Source: Opitutaceae bacterium (GTDB lineage Bacteria > Verrucomicrobiota > Verrucomicrobiia > Opitutales > Opitutaceae). Taken from it: a DNA stretch of 10,828 bases. The DNA is taken from assembly GCA_029979145.1 (NCBI GenBank), contig JAPOIC010000052.1:1-10828 (forward strand). Reading direction: 5' to 3'. Under the pieces are notes generated by a model. That model saw only the letters and a list, made by a program, of their open reading frames with translations, made no database searches and was not told the DNA's origin. The position numbers were made by a program, and so were the translations under genes. Shown here piece by piece: positions 6,332 to 10,828 of the stretch. Positions within the stretch are counted from its first letter, which is position 1. Every line of letters starts with the position of its first letter.

Positions 6332-6838
6332 ATGGCCAACCCGTTCAAGTGTGACCTCTGCCCCAAGCCGGCGACTGTGCACCTCACGCAGATCGTGAAC
6401 AACAAGGTGCACAAGGTCGACCTGTGCGAGGAGTGCGCCCAAGCCAAGGGGGTGACGGATCCCAGCGGATTCTCCCTAGCCGACCTTCTCCTCAAGGCCT
6501 CGCTCAATCCCGAGCCGGTGGAGTCCGGGGTGCGCTGCGAGCAGTGCGGCTACACCCAAAACGAATTCAAGAAGCACGGGCGTTTTGGTTGTCCCCACTG
6601 CTATGAAACTTTCTCGTCCTCTATCCAAAGCATGCTCGAAACCATGCACAAGGGCGTCGCCCACACGGGCAAGGTCCCGCAGCGCGCCCTCGCGCGCAAG
6701 ACCCTGCACGAGCGGTTGAGCCGCCTGGAGGACGCCCTCAACGAAGCCATCAAGACCGAGCGGTATGAAGAAGCCGCCCGCTGCAGAGATGAAATCAGCC
6801 AAGTCAAACAAGCCTTCGGGCAAGAGTCGTCGCGTTAA
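6332..6838 (+). CDS. mcsA: McsA-like zinc-finger/UVR adaptor protein, activator of McsB
   Basis: McsA binds and activates the arginine kinase McsB and links it to the ClpC protease. The 168-residue protein has four CXXC knuckles, C7/C10, C32/C35, C69/C72 and C87/C90, able to hold two zinc ions. A UVR (UvrB/UvrC) motif follows at about residues 125-160 with RYEEAARCRDEI. The order and spacing match Bacillus McsA (about 185 residues). The ATG at 6332 starts directly before the first CXXC (MANPFKCDLC). An in-frame TTG at 6212 would add 40 unconserved residues translated through the upstream inverted repeats, and is rejected. There is no Shine-Dalgarno sequence. The stop is 4 bases before the chosen mcsB start, so translational coupling is likely. 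Automatic annotation may call it only 'UvrB/UvrC motif-containing protein'; the neighbouring mcsB and clpC make the McsA role strong. Confidence 0.92.
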   Translation: MANPFKCDLCPKPATVHLTQIVNNKVHKVDLCEECAQAKGVTDPSGFSLADLLLKASLNPEPVESGVRCEQCGYTQNEFKKHGRFGCPHCYETFSSSIQSMLETMHKGVAHTGKVPQRALARKTLHERLSRLEDALNEAIKTERYEEAARCRDEISQVKQAFGQESSR

Positions 6839-6842
6839 GCCG

Positions 6843-7934
6843 ATGACCATTGAGTCGCTGATCGACACGCCGTCGGAACTGACGGACGCGACGAACAGCC
6901 AGACCGCCATCGTGTTGATGACGCGGATCCGCTTGGCGCGCAATCTGGCCGCGGCGCCGTTCCCGGGCTGGGCCCGACCGGCGCAGCGCGAGGAGGCCTA
7001 CGATATCTGCCGGACGGCCGTCTCGTCCGTTCCAGCGATGAAGCGCAGCCTCAGCGCGGGCGTCACCGAATTGAGTGACTTGGAAAAGCAGATCCTCGTC
7101 GAGCGCCACCTCATCAGTCGCGAACTCAGCGGCGCGAAGGCCGGCTCGGGCGTGGTCATCAGCGCCAACCAAGCGCTGTCGGTCATGATAAATGAGGAGG
7201 ACCACCTGCGCATCCAGGTGCTCCGTGCCGGCTTCCAGCTGAAAAAGGTCTGGAACACGATCAACGACCTCGACAGCGCGCTGGAGGAGCATCTCGACTT
7301 TGCGTTTTCACCGTCACAGGGCTATCTCACGGCGTGCCCGACCAACCTCGGCACCGGCATGCGGGCCTCGGCGATGATGCATTTGCCGGCACTGGTAATC
7401 GGCGGTCAGATGGAAAAGGTGGTTCGCGCCGTGAACCAGCTCGGCATGGTCGTGCGCGGCCTGTTCGGCGAGGGTTCCGATGCCAGCAGCAGCATTTTTC
7501 AGATTTCCAACCAGACGACCTTGGGCGAGTCCGAGCCAGAGATCATCAAGCGGCTCGGCGGCGTGCTGTACACGATCATCGAGCACGAGACCAACGCTCG
7601 TCAGCGCCTCATCGAGAACGACTCAGGCAAGCTCTTCGACAAGATCGGCCGCGCCTACGGCATCCTGCAAAACAGCCACCTGTTGAATTCCGCGGAGTCG
7701 ATGAACCTGCTCTCGCTGATCCGCCTGGGGATCGACCTCAAGGTCTTCCCCGAGGCCGAACGACCGCGGGTCGATCGACTATTTATCGAGGCGCAGCCCG
7801 GCCACCTGCAGCACGCCCGCAAGGGCGAGTTCGAGCCGGGGCAGCGCGATTTGCTCCGTGCCGGCCTCTTGCGCTCGGAGTTTGCCAAATTTGCCCAACC
7901 CGATTTCACTGCACCCCAGACCGAAAGACCTTAA
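6843..7934 (+). CDS. mcsB: Protein-arginine kinase McsB (phosphagen kinase family)
   Basis: McsB phosphorylates arginine side chains of proteins, which marks them for ClpCP degradation. From the ATG at 6843 it has 363 residues, close to the Bacillus enzyme. Visible motifs are TRIRLARN (27-34) of the phosphagen-kinase core, the catalytic NEEDHLR (117-123), CPTNLGTGMRAS (165-176) with the conserved active-site Cys165, GEGSDA (209-214) with the second acidic residue, and SNQTTLG (222-228). The C-terminal RDLLRA (335-340) fits the RDXXRA motif that binds phospho-arginine allosterically in McsB and is absent from ordinary creatine and arginine kinases. The open frame extends back to 6765 inside mcsA, but the extra 26 residues are Lys/Arg/Pro-rich and lack family similarity, and the ATG at 6843 lies just after the mcsA stop. 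No N-terminal phosphagen-kinase helical domain is present, as expected for McsB. Confidence 0.94.
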   Translation: MTIESLIDTPSELTDATNSQTAIVLMTRIRLARNLAAAPFPGWARPAQREEAYDICRTAVSSVPAMKRSLSAGVTELSDLEKQILVERHLISRELSGAKAGSGVVISANQALSVMINEEDHLRIQVLRAGFQLKKVWNTINDLDSALEEHLDFAFSPSQGYLTACPTNLGTGMRASAMMHLPALVIGGQMEKVVRAVNQLGMVVRGLFGEGSDASSSIFQISNQTTLGESEPEIIKRLGGVLYTIIEHETNARQRLIENDSGKLFDKIGRAYGILQNSHLLNSAESMNLLSLIRLGIDLKVFPEAERPRVDRLFIEAQPGHLQHARKGEFEPGQRDLLRAGLLRSEFAKFAQPDFTAPQTERP

Positions 7935-7952
7935 ACCAGAACCAACGCCGAT

Positions 7953-10463
7953 ATGTCCCAAGAGCCGATGAACAACTTCACTCCCCGGGCCCAGCAGGTG
8001 CTGGCGCTCGCCCGCAAGGAAGCCGACCGTTTTCACCACAACTATGTGGGCACGGAGCACATCCTTCTCGGGCTGATTAAACTCGGGCAGGGTGTGGCCG
8101 TCAGCGTGCTGCAAAAGATGGGACTCGATTTGGAGACGGTCCGAGCTGCCGTGGAGAAGCAAGTCGGCACCGGTCAGGAGACCAAGACCCCGGGCAGCAT
8201 CCCTTACACCCCGCGGGTGAAGAAGGTCCTCGCGCTGGCCGGCAAGGAGGCGAAGACCCTTAACCACTCTTATGTCGGCACGGAGCACATTCTGCTCGGC
8301 CTGCTCCGCGAAGGCGAGGGCGTGGCCGCCCGTGTGCTGAAATCGCTCGAAATCGACATCGAGCGCACCCGCAATGAAATCCTCCGCGAGCTCGACCCGC
8401 AGTTTTCGGGTGGTGAACCCGGCGGCGAGGAAACCGCGGCCGCCGCTGGTGGCCAAGGTTCCAGCGAGGACAAGAAGGACGTCAAGACGCCCGCCTTGAA
8501 GGCCTTTGGCCGCGACCTCACTGAACTCGCCCGCAAGGGCGAAATGGACCCGGTCGTGGGGCGTAAGAACGAGATCCAGCGCGTCATCCAGATTCTTTGC
8601 CGTCGCACCAAGAACAACCCGGTGCTCATCGGCGAAGCCGGTGTGGGCAAGACTGCGATCGTCGAGGGCTTGGCTCAGGAGATTGCGAGCGGCAACGTGC
8701 CGGAGATTCTCTTCGAGAAGCGCGTGGTTACGCTCGATCTCGCCCTCATGGTGGCGGGCACGAAATACCGCGGCCAATTCGAGGAGCGCATCAAGGCCGT
8801 GATGGACGAGATCAAGCGCGCCAAGAACATCATCCTCTTCATCGACGAGCTGCACACCATCGTAGGCGCCGGCGCGGCCGAGGGCGCGATGGACGCGTCG
8901 AACATCTTCAAGCCGGCCCTGAGCCGCGGTGAACTGCAGTGCGTGGGCGCGACGACGCTCAACGAATACCGCAAATACATCGAAAAGGACGCCGCCCTCG
9001 ACCGCCGTTTTCAAAGCGTCAAGGTCGAGCCGCCGTCCGTCGAGGATACGGTCACAATTCTGAAGGGCATCCGTAGCAAGTATGAGGACCACCACAAGGC
9101 GGTCTTCACCGACACGGCCCTCGAGGCCGCGGCCAAGCTTTCCGACCGCTACATCACTGGTCGCTTCCTGCCGGACAAGGCCATCGACATCATGGACGAG
9201 GCCGGCGCCCGCGCCCGCATCGGCGCCTTGGTGCGCCCGCCGGACCTCGAAGGCCTGAGCAAGGAAATTGACGGCGTCTGCGCGCAAAAGGAAAAGGCCA
9301 TCGCCGAGCAACACTTTGAAGAAGCCGCGAAGTTCCGCGACCAAGAGAAGCAACTGCGCACCAAGCTGGAGGAGACCACCGAGGCCTGGCGCAAGGAGCG
9401 CGATGAGAAGCGCGTGACCATTGACGACGACCAGATCATGCAGGTCGTCGCCTCATGGACCGGCATTCCGCTAAGCCGCATGGAGAAGAAGGAGAGCGAA
9501 AAGCTCCTCTCGATGGAGGCGGAAATCCAGAAAGTCGTCGTCGGCCAGGATCTGGCCGCGTCGGCCATCGCCCGGGCCCTGCGCCGTTCGCGCGCCGACC
9601 TCAAGGACCCGCGCCGCCCGATCGGTTCTTTCATGTTTGTCGGCCCAACGGGTGTCGGCAAGACCGAGACCGCCAAGCAACTTGCCGCCCAGATGTTCGG
9701 CAACCAGGACGCGATCATCCAGATCGACATGTCCGAATACATGGAGAAGTTCGCGGTTTCCCGTCTCGTCGGCTCGCCTCCGGGCTACGTCGGCTACGAT
9801 GAGGGCGGGCAGCTGACCGAGGCCGTGCGGCGCAAGCCCTACGCGGTGGTGCTGTTCGACGAAGTCGAGAAGGCCCATCCGGACGTGATCCAGCTGCTCC
9901 TGCAGATTCTGGAGGACGGCCGCCTGACCGATTCGCTGGGTCGCACCGTGGATTTCCGCAACACGATTATCATCATGACGTCGAACGTCGGCGCGTCGCT
10001 GCTGCAGCGTCAGACCTCGATGGGTTTCGCCGCCGCTGCGGCCGATCCCAATGACGCCGAGAAAATGCGCGAAAAGGTGATCGAGGAGTCCAAGCGGGTG
10101 TTCAAGCCCGAGTTCCTGAATCGCATTTCGGACATCATCTTCTTCCGTCCGCTGGAGAAAGCCGACTTGGTCAAGATCGTCGATATCGAACTGGCCAAGT
10201 TCACGAACCGTTTGTCCGAGCGCCGGCTCGCGATGGAGTTCACGGATGCCGCCAAGGATCTCTTGGTGGAAAAAGGTTACGACGAGAAATATGGCGCGCG
10301 TCCGCTGCGCCGGGCTGTTGAGAACTACCTCGAGGACCCGCTCGCGGAGGCGATTCTGCGCGGTGACATCAAGGATGGTGAACCGGTGGTCGTCGATCGC
10401 GACGGCAGCAAGCTGTTCTTCAAGCAGAACACGCCGCCAACCACCACGGAAGTCGCGTCCTGA
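7953..10463 (+). CDS. clpC: AAA+ unfoldase ClpC (ATP-dependent Clp protease ATP-binding subunit)
   Basis: ClpC unfolds damaged or marked proteins and threads them into ClpP. The 836-residue protein has two Clp_N repeats (about 9-75 and 85-150), each with VGTEHILLGL. The first AAA+ domain has Walker A GEAGVGKT (227-234) and Walker B ILFIDE (294-299). The middle domain holds a UVR-like segment at about 445-475 (HFEEAAKFRD), as in ClpC and unlike ClpB's longer M-domain. The second AAA+ domain has GPTGVGKT (564-571), VVLFDE (632-637) and GYVGYDEGGQLTE. The ClpP-docking loop reads MGF at 690-692. E35 and E111 correspond to E32 and E106 of Bacillus ClpC, which bind phospho-arginine. The start at 7953 is 18 bases after mcsB; the in-frame ATG at 7968 is an alternative. 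No clpP gene lies in the window. It is the last gene of the cluster and ends in TGA inside a hairpin. Confidence 0.97.
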   Translation: MSQEPMNNFTPRAQQVLALARKEADRFHHNYVGTEHILLGLIKLGQGVAVSVLQKMGLDLETVRAAVEKQVGTGQETKTPGSIPYTPRVKKVLALAGKEAKTLNHSYVGTEHILLGLLREGEGVAARVLKSLEIDIERTRNEILRELDPQFSGGEPGGEETAAAAGGQGSSEDKKDVKTPALKAFGRDLTELARKGEMDPVVGRKNEIQRVIQILCRRTKNNPVLIGEAGVGKTAIVEGLAQEIASGNVPEILFEKRVVTLDLALMVAGTKYRGQFEERIKAVMDEIKRAKNIILFIDELHTIVGAGAAEGAMDASNIFKPALSRGELQCVGATTLNEYRKYIEKDAALDRRFQSVKVEPPSVEDTVTILKGIRSKYEDHHKAVFTDTALEAAAKLSDRYITGRFLPDKAIDIMDEAGARARIGALVRPPDLEGLSKEIDGVCAQKEKAIAEQHFEEAAKFRDQEKQLRTKLEETTEAWRKERDEKRVTIDDDQIMQVVASWTGIPLSRMEKKESEKLLSMEAEIQKVVVGQDLAASAIARALRRSRADLKDPRRPIGSFMFVGPTGVGKTETAKQLAAQMFGNQDAIIQIDMSEYMEKFAVSRLVGSPPGYVGYDEGGQLTEAVRRKPYAVVLFDEVEKAHPDVIQLLLQILEDGRLTDSLGRTVDFRNTIIIMTSNVGASLLQRQTSMGFAAAAADPNDAEKMREKVIEESKRVFKPEFLNRISDIIFFRPLEKADLVKIVDIELAKFTNRLSERRLAMEFTDAAKDLLVEKGYDEKYGARPLRRAVENYLEDPLAEAILRGDIKDGEPVVVDRDGSKLFFKQNTPPTTTEVAS

Positions 10464-10472
10464 ACGGACGCG
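10454..10472. terminator. Hairpin across the clpC stop codon, candidate terminator
   Basis: CGCGTCC (10454-10460) and GGACGCG (10466-10472) are perfect complements around TGAAC, which contains the clpC stop codon. The hairpin lies in the short space between clpC and the convergent luxR-type gene, so it could serve either direction. It lacks a T tract on both sides, so intrinsic termination would be weak and the call is tentative. Confidence 0.33.
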
Positions 10473-10475
10473 CCT

Positions 10476-10828
10476 TCAGCGCTGGGCGGGCCGCAGCACG
10501 TCCAGCGCGGTGAGCGCCGCGGCATTGCGGGACGCGACGCCGAGCTTCCGAAATACGTTCTCCACGTGCTTGTGCACGGTGCGCACACTGGTGCTGATGA
10601 TGGCGGCGATGTCCGGGTTGCTCTTCCCTTGGGCGATCCAATAGAGGACTTCGGCCTCGCGGGGAGTGAGATTGAGCGCGAGCTAGGCGCCCGGACCGAG
10701 TTCGGCGCTGTCCTCGTTGACGATGAACATGCCAAAGTCCAGCCGGTCCCCGTCGGCAAACCGGCGCAAGGTGAGGCCACTCGCGCCGCTTTCTAATTCG
10801 ATCGGAAGGGTTCGGCCGCCGAAATTGG
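10476..10828 (-). pseudogene. LuxR-type transcriptional regulator, 3' part, interrupted by an in-frame TAG
   Basis: The - strand frame ending at TGA 10476-10478 encodes a clear LuxR/FixJ helix-turn-helix: LNLTPREAEVLYWIAQGKS, then NPDIAAIISTSVRTVHKHVE and NVFRKLGVASRNAAAL. It holds the usual first-helix TPREAEVL, the recognition-helix VRTVHKHV and the KLGV turn. Going upstream the same frame stays open to the window edge (ELESGASGLTLRRFADGDRL, DFGMFIVNEDSAELGPGA) except for one TAG at 10683-10685, six codons before TPREAEVL. No ATG or GTG lies between that TAG and the helix-turn-helix core, so the DNA-binding part is unlikely to be translated on its own. The simplest reading is a nonsense mutation (for example CAG to TAG) in a regulator whose 5' end is outside the window. 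A sequencing error or amber readthrough are alternatives. The type of sensor domain cannot be told. Confidence 0.75.

Noticed and set aside
6765..6842. Upstream start of mcsB overlapping mcsA
   Set aside because: The 26 extra residues are a Lys/Arg/Pro-rich out-of-frame reading of the mcsA UVR region; the ATG at 6843, four bases after the mcsA stop, fits the family start.
7779..9353. Long - strand open frame (524 codons) opposite clpC
   Set aside because: It mirrors the codon structure of clpC, is rich in Leu, Ala, Asp and Arg without family motifs, and clpC itself is certain.
10325..10780. - strand open frame of 151 codons at the right edge
   Set aside because: It is a shadow in another frame of the LuxR-type gene and the clpC 3' end; it is Ser/Arg/Pro-rich with no domain, while the neighbouring frame encodes the helix-turn-helix.

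Overview
The window reads as a GC-rich chromosomal segment from the phylum Verrucomicrobiota, most likely the Opitutaceae (Opitutus/Lacunisphaera-like). I infer this from a complete mcsA-mcsB-clpC cluster outside Firmicutes, a prepilin-type protein of the kind that is multicopy in that phylum, a CBS/DRTGG-type family II pyrophosphatase, a LuxR-type regulator with the TPREAEVL/RTVHKHVENVFRKLGV style of helix-turn-helix, and start codons that mostly lack a Shine-Dalgarno sequence. No taxonomic search was possible. The segment is gene-dense and looks like core chromosome. I see no tRNA, rRNA, insertion sequence, phage gene, CRISPR array or replication origin, and no gene-free stretch over 300 bases.

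Layout: the 3' part of gltX (glutamyl-tRNA synthetase, + strand) enters from the left edge and ends tail to tail with glnS (glutaminyl-tRNA synthetase, - strand). Upstream of glnS on the same strand, 17 bases away, is a CBS/DRTGG/DHH-DHHA2 manganese-dependent inorganic pyrophosphatase. Upstream of that is a prepilin-like protein gene whose open frame runs 232 bases into the pyrophosphatase gene; I read this as a frameshift or lost stop near its 3' end. About 105 bases further on, diverging on the + strand, is ilvE (branched-chain aminotransferase). A 132-base gap rich in inverted repeats follows, then the + strand cluster mcsA-mcsB-clpC. At the right edge, on the - strand and convergent with clpC, is the 3' part of a LuxR-type regulator interrupted by an in-frame TAG just before its DNA-binding domain.

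How the genes work together: McsA (zinc-finger/UVR adaptor) activates McsB, a protein-arginine kinase. Phospho-arginine marks proteins for ClpC, whose N-terminal repeats keep the glutamates that read the mark, and ClpC feeds them to ClpP (not in this window). The pyrophosphatase and glnS form a probable transcription unit in which one product removes the pyrophosphate released by aminoacylation.

Most of the window is ordinary housekeeping. The points worth checking are the palindromic sites in front of mcsA with no ctsR gene in the cluster, the overlapping prepilin/pyrophosphatase reading frames, the amber codon inside the LuxR-type gene, and a roughly 40-residue insertion in GlnRS.
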